From positions 3,768,400 through 3,832,399 of the forward strand of contig NZ_CP076718.1 in the NCBI RefSeq assembly GCF_011682235.2: a stretch of 64,000 nt of DNA, written 5' to 3'. The DNA is from Rhodocaloribacter litoris (lineage in GTDB: Bacteria > Bacteroidota > Rhodothermia > Rhodothermales > ISCAR-4553). Positions within the stretch are counted from its first letter, which is position 1; the number at the start of each line of letters is the position of its first letter. Below the pieces are notes generated by a model that saw only the letters and a list, made by a program, of their open reading frames with translations, did no database searches and had not been told where the DNA came from. This document shows positions 52,065 through 61,600 of the stretch, one piece after another. A program made the position numbers and the translations under genes.

Positions 52065-52369
52065 GGAAGCCTGGTTTATCGAACGATGACCCTGTTTCAC
52101 GTGGGCAAGGCAATGGGTGTTGCAAAAATACCTGTCATTACAAATAAAACCCGCGCTCTTCGACGGAGGTTCGCTTTTTTTCGATGAAAAAAAACACGCG
52201 GGTTCCCGCCGGAGTGGCGTCACGTTACCCCCGTACGGCGAGAAAAATCATGCTGATGCGCCGGCGGATTACGTTGACGAAGTACGCTACTAAAAAAGGG
52301 CCGGGGGGATATGGGAAAAATTCCCGTTTTGGCAATTTCCCGTGTGCCGGTCCGGGGCGGGTACCGGCG
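52065..52369 (-). other. Region between mreC and hslV: no gene, no mreD
   Basis: 305 bases between the end of mreC and the start of hslV. The part next to hslV is AT-rich (52110-52200) and holds the hslV promoter element. The part next to mreC has T-rich stretches on the minus strand (CCCTTTTTTAG near 52285; GGGAATTTTTCCC near 52317) that might end the mre transcript, though no strong stem precedes the T run. I looked for mreD, which normally follows mreC, and found no reading frame or remnant. Confidence 0.5.
52123..52130 (-). promoter_or_regulatory. Exact -7 element (TATTTTTG) upstream of hslV
   Basis: The minus strand reads TATTTTTG, a full match to the Bacteroidota TAnnTTTG consensus, in an AT-rich stretch. 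It is 59 bases before the TTG start and 23 before the GTG alternative. A TTTG is seen only 10 bases upstream, not at the expected ~20, so the -33 element is weak. Confidence 0.5.
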
Positions 52370-53194
52370 TCAGCGTCCCACGACCTGCGGCCGGGGGAGG
52401 CTCCGTTCGGGATCGGGCCGGTGCAGCACCACGAAGGCATAGGCGGCGTCGTCGAGCTCGGCATAGGGGCGCACGTAGATGAGCAATTCGTTGCGGCCCG
52501 GGCGCACGGCCACCGAGTCGACCACGCCGATCGGATAACCGGCCGGGAAGATACCGCTGTAGCCGCTGGTGACCACCCGCTGCCCCTTCCGGACCGGTTC
52601 GGTCTTGACCACAAACTCCATCAACAATTGTTCTGGATGTTTGCCCTCCCATCGGATGATGCCGTCGACCTGGATGGGCTGGATACGGGCCGGAACGCGG
52701 AAGTCGGTGTCCAGATATGTCATGACCTCCGCGTAGTGGGGGGCGACCAGGTGCACCCGCCCCAGGATGCCCCGTGTGTCGATGACGGCCATGTCTTCGG
52801 CGACGCCGTCTTCGGCGCCGGCGTCGATGCGGAGGCGACGGCGCTGGCTGTCCTTCGAGACGATGCGCACGGCACGGACCGGGAACGCGAGCGTGTCCCG
52901 GAGGCCGAGCAGCCGGCGCAGCCGGTCGTTTTCGAGGATGGCCTCCCGCGAACGGGCGACCTCGCTGGAGAGGCGGATGTTCTCGGCCCGCAGCCGGTCG
53001 TTTTCCTCCAGGGCCCGGATGAAGCCGCCGGCCCAGGCGAAGAGGCGCTCCACGCGGGCCGTGATTTGCAGGGCCTGGGCCCGCAGCCCCCGCACCACCG
53101 GCTCGTTCAGCGCCAGCATCGTCAGCACGGCGGTACCGAGCAGGACGAACAGGATCACCCAGTCGCGCAGTCGTTCCCAGAGGTTGGCGTACAT
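52370..53194 (-). CDS. mreC: Rod shape-determining protein MreC
   Basis: A 274-residue elongasome protein. From the Met at 53194: short cytoplasmic N-terminus, one membrane helix (WVILFVLLGTAVLTMLAL), a coiled coil (about 60-105, ENDRLRAENIRLSSEVARSR), then the double beta-barrel with VIDTRGILGRVHLVAPHYAEV, MTYLDTDFRVPARI and VVTSGYSGIFPAGYPIGVVD, the family signature. It is 81 bases downstream of mreB in the same direction. mreD does not follow. Confidence 0.94.
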   Translation of the reverse strand: MYANLWERLRDWVILFVLLGTAVLTMLALNEPVVRGLRAQALQITARVERLFAWAGGFIRALEENDRLRAENIRLSSEVARSREAILENDRLRRLLGLRDTLAFPVRAVRIVSKDSQRRRLRIDAGAEDGVAEDMAVIDTRGILGRVHLVAPHYAEVMTYLDTDFRVPARIQPIQVDGIIRWEGKHPEQLLMEFVVKTEPVRKGQRVVTSGYSGIFPAGYPIGVVDSVAVRPGRNELLIYVRPYAELDDAAYAFVVLHRPDPERSLPRPQVVGR

Positions 53195-53275
53195 CGGCAC
53201 GGGAGGCCCGGCCCGGGACGGCAAGCGGCCGCCGCGGGCCCTGCCGGGCGGCCCGCCGCAACCCGGCCCGACCGG

Positions 53276-54286
<1,011 letters not shown>

Positions 54287-54463
54287 GAACGTCTCAGGAA
54301 TACTGCGAAGCCCGGTGCGGGAACCGGGACGGGATGAGGATGGCAGGCCGGTTCGGCCGGTATTGCGCAGGACCCGGCAGCGCCCGGGCACGTGCCGCCC
54401 GGCCGGGGCAAGTATCGACCGAAAAAAGGCCGGCCATACCCCGCCTTACCGTCTTTCTGTGCG

Positions 54464-54507
54464 AAAAAGATCCCGCCGGACGGAATATACTACATTCCCG
54501 GGCGGAT
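54464..54507 (-). terminator. Probable intrinsic terminator of purH
   Basis: On the minus strand, right after the purH TAG, ATCCGCCCGGGAAT can pair with ATTCCGTCCGGCGGGAT (54469-54486 on the plus numbering) with small bulges and a 7-base loop, followed by CTTTTT (54463-54468). It separates purH from mreB. Confidence 0.5.
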
Positions 54508-54508
54508 G

Positions 54509-56104
54509 CTAGTGCCGGAAATGGCGTTTTCCCGTAAAGACCATGGCGACGTCGTGGGCATTGGCCGCCGCGATGACCTCCTCGTCGCGGATGGAGCCCC
54601 CGGGCTGGATGACGGCCCGGACCCCCTGCCGGACCGCTTCGAGCAGGCCGTCGGCAAAGGGGAAGAAGGCGTCGGAGGCAACCACCGCGCCGGTGAAGTC
54701 GAGGCCGGACTTGCGGCCTTTCAGGACGGCGATCTCGGAGGCGTCGATCCGGCTCATCTGCCCGGCACCGATGCCGAGGGTGGCCCGGTCCCGGGCGTAC
54801 ACGATGGCGTTGCTCTTGACGTGCTTCACCACGCGCCAGGCGAAGTCTAGGTCGCGCCATTCGGTTTCGGTCGGTGCCCGCTCGGTGACGACGCGGCAGC
54901 GGCCCCGCAGGGCCTCCGGGGCTTCGAGCACCGGATCCCGCTCCTGCACCAGCAGGCCGCCGAGCACGGACCGCACGTCGAGGCCCGCATCGTGGCGTGC
55001 CGGCGCCCGCCGGCGGATGAGCCGGCGGTTCTTTTTCTGCCTGAGAAAGTCGAGCACGTCCGTTTCGAAGTCCGGCGCGATGATGATCTCGGTGAAGACG
55101 GCGTCGATGGCTTCGGCGGTGGCGCGGTCGAGCGGCCGGTTGACGACGACGATGCCGCCGAAGGGCGATTGCCGGTCGGTGGCGAAGGCCCGGACGTAGG
55201 CCTGTGCCAGCGTTTCGGCCGTGGCCACCCCGCACGGGTTGGTGTGCTTGAGGATGGCACACGTCGGGGGGGCGCCGGCGAACTCGTCGATGAGGAGGAG
55301 GGCCGCGTTCAGGTCCAGCAGGTTGTTGAAGGAGAGGTCTTTGCCGTGCAGTTGTTCGAAGAACGGGGTCGGGTCGCCGTAGAGGGCAGCCGCCTGGTGA
55401 GGGTTTTCGCCGTAGCGGAGCACCTGGGCACGCGGCAGGGTGAGGGAGAGCGTTGCGGGAAGGGGGGCGGGGTCCGCCGCCGTGCGGGCAAAGTAGGCGG
55501 CCACGGCGCGGTCGTAGGCCGCCGTGTGGGCGAAGGCCCGGTGGGCCAGGCGTCGCCGCGTCGCCAGCGAGAGCCGGCCGCCGTGGGCCTCCAGCTCGCC
55601 GGCGACGGCGGCATAGTCCTCCGGCGAGGTGACCACGCCCACGAAGAAGAAGTTCTTCGCCGCCGCCCGCACCATCGCCGGGCCCCCGATGTCGATGTGC
55701 TCGACGGCCACGGCGTCGGACACGTCGTCGCCGGCGGTGGCGGCCTCGAACGGGTACAGGTTGACCACGACGAGGTCGATGGGCTGGATGCCGTGCCCGG
55801 CAAGCTCGGCCTGGTCGTCCGGGTCGTTGCGGCGGGCCAGCAGGCCGCCGTGCACGGCCGGATGGAGCGACTTCACCCGGCCGTCCAGGATTTCGGGGTA
55901 GCCGGTCAACTCGGACACGTCGCGCACCGGCAACCCGGCCTCGCGGAGCACCCGGGCCGTGCCGCCGGTCGAGAGGAGCTCGATCCCGTGCCCGTGCAAC
56001 CGCCGGGCGAAGTCGACGAGCCCGGTCTTGTCGTAGACGGACAGCAGGGCACGGCGGATGGGCTGGAGGTCGTCGGGCGGGGGCAGGTCCTTGATGCGGA
56101 TCAT
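54509..56104 (-). CDS. purH: Bifunctional AICAR formyltransferase / IMP cyclohydrolase
   Basis: Last two steps of IMP synthesis in one 531-residue protein. The N-terminal cyclohydrolase (MGS-like) domain has RALLSVYDKTGLVDFARRLH, LLSTGGTARVLREAGL, GYPEILDGRVKSLHPAVHGG and VVVNLYPFEA. The C-terminal formyltransferase has LRYGENPHQAAALY, LSFNNLLDLNAAL, AILKHTNPCGVATAE with catalytic Lys-His, and AVIQPGGSIRDEEVIAAAN. The start at 56104 is well placed; longer readings upstream add a stretch of non-family sequence. Followed by a likely terminator. Confidence 0.96.
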   Translation of the reverse strand: MIRIKDLPPPDDLQPIRRALLSVYDKTGLVDFARRLHGHGIELLSTGGTARVLREAGLPVRDVSELTGYPEILDGRVKSLHPAVHGGLLARRNDPDDQAELAGHGIQPIDLVVVNLYPFEAATAGDDVSDAVAVEHIDIGGPAMVRAAAKNFFFVGVVTSPEDYAAVAGELEAHGGRLSLATRRRLAHRAFAHTAAYDRAVAAYFARTAADPAPLPATLSLTLPRAQVLRYGENPHQAAALYGDPTPFFEQLHGKDLSFNNLLDLNAALLLIDEFAGAPPTCAILKHTNPCGVATAETLAQAYVRAFATDRQSPFGGIVVVNRPLDRATAEAIDAVFTEIIIAPDFETDVLDFLRQKKNRRLIRRRAPARHDAGLDVRSVLGGLLVQERDPVLEAPEALRGRCRVVTERAPTETEWRDLDFAWRVVKHVKSNAIVYARDRATLGIGAGQMSRIDASEIAVLKGRKSGLDFTGAVVASDAFFPFADGLLEAVRQGVRAVIQPGGSIRDEEVIAAANAHDVAMVFTGKRHFRH

Positions 56105-56277
56105 CGATGCGGCAGGTGGTGAGAGAAAAAGGGGCAAGGCGTTCGAAAACGGCGCCCCAACATAAGCGCACCGCTCCGGGAGGTCCACCCAAATTTGTGA
56201 GAAATCAGGCGGCCGGTGCACGCCCGGGTGGGGCGGTCGGCTGCCGGGGACTGCCGGCGGGCCCGCGGTGCGCGATG

Positions 56278-58545
56278 TCAGTCCGCCAGCACGAAATCGA
56301 TCTCGCGGGTTTCGAGGTTGGCTGCCGCCACGCGGACCCGCACCGCATCGCCCAGGCGGAAGGTGGTGCCGGTCGAGAGGCCGACCAGGGTGTAGGTGCG
56401 CTCGTCGTATTCGTAGTAGTCGTCGTCCAGGTCGCGCACGTGCACCATGCCCTCGACCAGCAGGTCGGTCAGTTCGACGAAGATGCCGAAGCCGGTCACG
56501 CCGCTGACGACCCCGTCGAACGTCTCGCCCACATGGTCGGAGATGTACTCGACCTGCTTGAGCTTGACCGATTCGCGTTCGGCCTCGACGGCGGCGCGTT
56601 CGCGCTCGGAAGCGTGTTCGCACCGGGCCTGCAGTTCCGCCACGTCCGGTTTTTTCTCCCCGGCCGCATAGGCTTTCAGGAGCCGGTGCACCATCAGGTC
56701 CGGGTAGCGCCGGATCGGGCTCGTGAAGTGGGTGTAGTAGGGGAAGCCCAGGCCGAAATGCCCGATGTTTTCCGTGCTGTATTTGGCCTTGGCCATGGCC
56801 CGGAGGGCCGCTTCTTCGATCACGGGTTCCTGGGGCGTGTCTTTGACGTCCTGGAGCAGCGCGTTGAGCTGTTTCGGGTTCACCCGCCCGTCTTTCACGT
56901 CGAGCCGCAGCCCGAAGGCCCGGATGTAGGCGGCCAGCTGGCTGATCTTCTCGGCGTCCGGCTGGTCGTGGACGCGGTAGACGAAGGGGGGTGCCTGTTT
57001 GCGTTTGCCGATGTGTTCGGCCACGGTGCGGTTGGCCAGGAGCATGAACTCTTCGATGAGGCGGTTGGCGGCCATGCGTTCTTTTCGGACGATGCGTACC
57101 GGATGCCCGGCCTCGTCGAGGATCACCCGCACCTCGGGCAGGTCGAAGTCGATGGAGCCGGCGGCCAGGCGCTTTCGGGTGAGGGTTTGCGCGAGGCGGT
57201 TGGCCAGGCGCACGTCGCCGGCCAGCGGATGGTTGCGGTTACGGCCTTCGATGATGGCCTGGGCCTCCTCGTAGGTGAACCGTTGCCGGGAATGGATGAG
57301 GCTCTCGCGGATGCGGTAGCGAACCACCTTGCCGCGCGGCGTGACCTCCATGATGCAGGAGAAGGTGAGCTTGTCCTCCTCGGGACGGAGCGAGCAGACG
57401 CCGTTGGAGAGCTTCTCCGGCAGCATGGGGACGACGCGGTCCACCAGGTAGACGCTCGTGCTGCGCCGGAAGGCTTCCTCGTCGAGGGCCGAGCCGGGGC
57501 GCACGTAGTGGCTCACGTCGGCGATGTGGACGCCCACCTCGTAGTTGCCGTTTTCGAGCTTTTCGATGTGGATGGCGTCGTCGAAGTCCTTGGCGTCTTC
57601 CGGGTCGATGGTGAAGATGCGCTTCTTGCGCAGGTCCAGCCGCCGCGCGACTTCGGCGCGGGGGATGCGGTCGGAGAGGGCAGCGGCCTCGTCGAGCACG
57701 GCCTTCGGGAAGTCGGTGCGCACGTCCATGCTGAGGGCCAGGGCCAGCACGCGCACGTTCGGGTCGTCGGCCCGGCCGATGATCTGGAGGACGCGGCCCT
57801 CGGGGCGGGCGTGCGGGTCATCGAACAGGTCGATGGAGACGAGGACCTTGTCGCCGTCGCGGGCGCCGTGGAAGGCTTCGCGCGGCACGTAGATGTCGTG
57901 CACGAGGCGGATGTCGTCGGGCCGGACGAGGGCGAAGTGGCCCTGCCGGAAAAAGGTGCCGACGGTCTGGGTGCGCCGGCGTTCGAGCACCTCGAGCACC
58001 TCCGCCTCGCGCTTGAGGTCTCCCCGCCGCCGGGCGGCCAGGCCGATGCGCACCCGGTCGCCGTCCAGCGCCGTGCCCATGCGGTGGGCGGGGATGAAGT
58101 AGTCTTCCGCATGACCTTCCACGGTGACGAAGCCGAAGCCCCGGGGATGCACGCTCAGCGTGCCTTCCAGCTGCTTCGGCCGGGGACGGAACGTGTACCG
58201 GTTGCCCTTCTCGCGGCCGACGAGGTGCTGTGTGGCCAGGTCGGAGAGGGTTTCCCGGAACAGGTTGTACGTGTCGTTGTCCGTGTAGCCGAGGTGACGG
58301 GCGATCTCTTTCGGCCGGTAGGCCTTGTCGCCGTTGTTCCGCAGCAGGCGCAGGATCGCCCGGCGCATCTCCTGGCGGGTGGGAGGCGCCTTGACGGTTT
58401 GCACGGCTTGCCGGGAGGCCTTCCGGGTCTTCTTACCGGATCGGGTGTTTTTCTTGTTCTTTCTGTTTTGTGCCACGTTGGAAAAGGGTTGGTGGAAAGG
58501 ATTCTCGTTGCTGTCGAGGCCTTGCTTCGGCCTGCCCCGCATCAC
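56278..58545 (-). CDS. rnr: Ribonuclease R
   Basis: A 3'-5' exoribonuclease of the RNB family, about 755 residues. The N-terminus is strongly basic (Lys/Arg/Asn-rich to about residue 50), followed by a winged helix (RRAILRLLRNNGDKAYRPKE), cold-shock domains (GTLSVHPRGFGFVTVEG), the RNB catalytic core with TIDPEDAKDFDDAIHIEKLE and its acidic cluster, GLGFPYYTHFTSPIRRYPDL, and a C-terminal S1 domain (FDGVVSGVTGFGIFVELTD). The start is uncertain: ATG at 58545 or 58542, or GTG at 58476 which would begin the basic region directly. Confidence 0.96.
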   Translation of the reverse strand: MMRGRPKQGLDSNENPFHQPFSNVAQNRKNKKNTRSGKKTRKASRQAVQTVKAPPTRQEMRRAILRLLRNNGDKAYRPKEIARHLGYTDNDTYNLFRETLSDLATQHLVGREKGNRYTFRPRPKQLEGTLSVHPRGFGFVTVEGHAEDYFIPAHRMGTALDGDRVRIGLAARRRGDLKREAEVLEVLERRRTQTVGTFFRQGHFALVRPDDIRLVHDIYVPREAFHGARDGDKVLVSIDLFDDPHARPEGRVLQIIGRADDPNVRVLALALSMDVRTDFPKAVLDEAAALSDRIPRAEVARRLDLRKKRIFTIDPEDAKDFDDAIHIEKLENGNYEVGVHIADVSHYVRPGSALDEEAFRRSTSVYLVDRVVPMLPEKLSNGVCSLRPEEDKLTFSCIMEVTPRGKVVRYRIRESLIHSRQRFTYEEAQAIIEGRNRNHPLAGDVRLANRLAQTLTRKRLAAGSIDFDLPEVRVILDEAGHPVRIVRKERMAANRLIEEFMLLANRTVAEHIGKRKQAPPFVYRVHDQPDAEKISQLAAYIRAFGLRLDVKDGRVNPKQLNALLQDVKDTPQEPVIEEAALRAMAKAKYSTENIGHFGLGFPYYTHFTSPIRRYPDLMVHRLLKAYAAGEKKPDVAELQARCEHASERERAAVEAERESVKLKQVEYISDHVGETFDGVVSGVTGFGIFVELTDLLVEGMVHVRDLDDDYYEYDERTYTLVGLSTGTTFRLGDAVRVRVAAANLETREIDFVLAD

Positions 58546-58601
58546 CTGTTAGACACGACGCCGGTACGCCCTGCGTTTCCGGGAAGGTACGCGGAGCGGG
58601 G

Positions 58602-61600
58602 TCATTCGCCGGTGGCGACCCGGTCGCCGGGCGGGGGCGCTTCGTCTTTTTCGGGCAGGAGCCAGCTGAAAAGTTTTCGAAACAGGCTGCGCCACGTCGA
58701 GAACTCGGTCTGGTACGAGAGGCCGGCGCCGGTGGTGTTCGTCAGGGCCGCGTTTTCGGCCAGCACGTCCCCCTCGCGCCGGTAGAAGATCTCGACGGAG
58801 ACGTTCGGGTTCAGGCGGACTTCGACGACGAATTCCCCCTGCAGGCTTTCGTTGCGGAGCTCGTCGGTGCCGGAACCCTGGTAGACCCCTTCGCCCCGGA
58901 TGATCAGGCGTTCGTCGAGCAGGCGGAGGGCCACGCCGTAGGTGACGTCGAGGTCCTGGGCGTTCTCGCCCTGAAGGCCGAAGCTGAAGTCGACGTTCGG
59001 GAGGGCCTGGTTCAGGAAACGGTTGAGCTGGTTGGAGACGAGTTGGGAGACGCTGTTGAAGGCGAGCTGGCTGCCGGCGGCGTTGTCGAGGCTGGTGGTG
59101 GTGAGGCGGAACGAGTTCGTCAGCAGCACGCTGGTGGCGTATTCGGTGGCGCGTTCGGGCTGGTTCAGCAGGGCCTCCAGCCCCTCGTAGGCGCCCAGGC
59201 GGCTCTGGGCGCTCCGGTCGATGGCCAGGCTCAGCTGGACCTGCGGGGCGGTGACCCGCCCGGAGATCTGGAGGCGGACGATGAGGGGAATCAGCGAGGT
59301 GTCGCTGGCATCGCCCAGGACGGGCAGGCCGGCCCGTGAGGCCCGCGTGCGGTAGGAGGCCGGGATGTCCATCAGGGCGTTGATCGGATCGCCGTCCCAG
59401 GTGAGGGTGCCGCCGTTTTCGATGAGAAAGCGCCGCACGAAGACCTCCCCGGCGGTGAAGAGGTAGTCGCCGCCGTCGACGCGGAACGTGCCGAAGGTGA
59501 AGAATTCGCCTTCGCGCCGTTGCAACTGGATGCGCCCGCTGCCGACGGCATTGATGACGTCGCCCAGGAGCGGGTCGATGACCAGGTGCACCGTCGAACC
59601 GGGGGGAGCGTAGAGGTCGATGTCGAGGTCGATGCCTTCGAGGAAGGGGCGTTCGCCTTCCGGCCGTCCCGCCAGGATGTTGGCCCGGCGGGTGCGGGCG
59701 CGCAGGTCGGGGAGCCGGCCGGTCGAGTCGGCAAAGAGGATGAAGCCCTCGTCGCTTGCGTCGGCGGTTTCGTTGACCGGGATGAACAGCTCGCTGTCGG
59801 GCGTCGTGACGGCGTTGGTCGAACGCAGGTGGGCATTGTAGAGGGGGCCGGTGAGGGTGGCGGTGCCGCTGGCCCGGATGTGCCCGTAGAAGGGGAGTTC
59901 GTCGGAGGCGGCCACGTCGATCACCTCGACGCGGTCCAGGTGGCCGGTCAGGTCGAAGGAGAAGAAAGCGTAGTCGTTGAAGTGCACGTCGCCGGTGAGG
60001 TCCAGGCTCCCGCCGGTCTTGTCGGTGAAGGTGGCCTGCCGGATGCGGATGGCGTCGGCATCCACGGCGACCTCGGCGCCGCCGCGCAGGTGCAGGTTCA
60101 GCGCGGGTACGTCGAAGGCGGCATCCCGGACGGCGAGGCCGGCCTGAAAGACGGGGCGGGCAAAGGTGCCACGGATGGCGCCCTGCCCGGTGGCGTAGCC
60201 CTCGACGTTGGCGAGCGCTCCGATGATCAGTTCGAAGAAGAACAGGTCGGCGCGTGTTACGTCGAGGGTGAGGTCGAGGGCGCCGGGGTCCTCGACGGTG
60301 CCGGCGGCGTCGCGGCGGGGTAGGCGCAGCAGGCCGTCGAGGTGGAGGCGGTTCCGGGTGACGACGGCCGGGAGCGTGGTGCCGTGGACGAAGGTGGTGT
60401 CGGGCGAGCGGGTGGGGTGCAGGGTCAGGGCGAGCGCCACGTCCGGGCGACCCGGTACGTAGCGGCTGCTCACGGTCAGGTCGCCCAGGATGTGCCGGTT
60501 CAGCGCAAACGCCTCGACGTTCAGCGTGCCGGTCAGCTCGGGGCGTTGCAGGCCGCCGGTGAGGGCAAGGCGCCCGTCGAGCCGGCCACCGAAGCGGGGC
60601 TTGAAGGCCAGCACGTCGGTGAGCCGGCGCAGGGCGACGGCCTCGGCCTCGACGAAGACCGTGTCCTCGGGGGAGGCGGAGAGGGTACCCCGCACCCGCA
60701 GGCGCTGTGTCTCGGTGCGTACCTGCTGCGCGGTGGTCCGGCTTTCGATGAGGAGCCCGGGCACGACTACCGCGTCGGCGTAGAGGTCGACCGCCGCCGG
60801 TTCGGGGTTGACGAAGACGTAGTCGCTGGTGGCGAGGTGAAGCGTGTCCAGGGTGAGGCGGTTGCGGTCGTCGAGCAGGTCGAGGGAAGCGGCCAGGTGC
60901 AGGGCGCTGCCGTCCGGCCGGGTGGCGGTGGCCAGTTCGAGCGTGGCCCGTTGCCTGTCGAAGCGCAGGCGGAGGGTGGGGGCGGGGAAACCCTGCACGC
61001 CGCCGGTGCCCGTGGCAAAAGCGACGGAGTCCGCCCGGGCGTCGAACCGGGTGGTAAAGACGGGGCGGTGGGGGGCCGGGCCGCGGGGATCCGGGGCGGC
61101 GAGGGTGTCCGGGACGAGGACGGCGGCAGCGTGCAGGCCGGCCCGGAGCGTGTCGAGGCGCACCGCCGGGTCGGACCGGGTTCCGTCCGGTTCCTGCGCC
61201 GTGCCGAAGTGGAGCGAGTCGGCGCGGAACGTGCCATCGAGGCGGAAGTGGTCGGCGTCGGCGATCAGCGTGAGGTCGGCGTCGAGGTCGGTGGCCAGGG
61301 GCGGCAGGGTCGGGAGGAAGGCCGCGAGGATGCCGGAGCGATGCAGGCGGAGTGTGACGCTGACGGCCAGCGAATCCAGCCCGGCGGCGGTGAGGGCGGC
61401 CCGTGCCTGTGCCCGTCTGGTTTCGTCTACGGGAGCGGGCGGTTCGGGCGCTGTGTTTGAGCGATAGGGTTTGTCGAGGTGGTGGCGCAGGGTTCCGGCC
61501 AGCGTTTCACCCCAGAGGCGGCCCAGCCCGGCGGTGACGTCGAGCGGCACGTCCCCTTCGAGGCGGAGCGTGGCGAGGTCGCCGGAGAGGGTGAGGCGGG

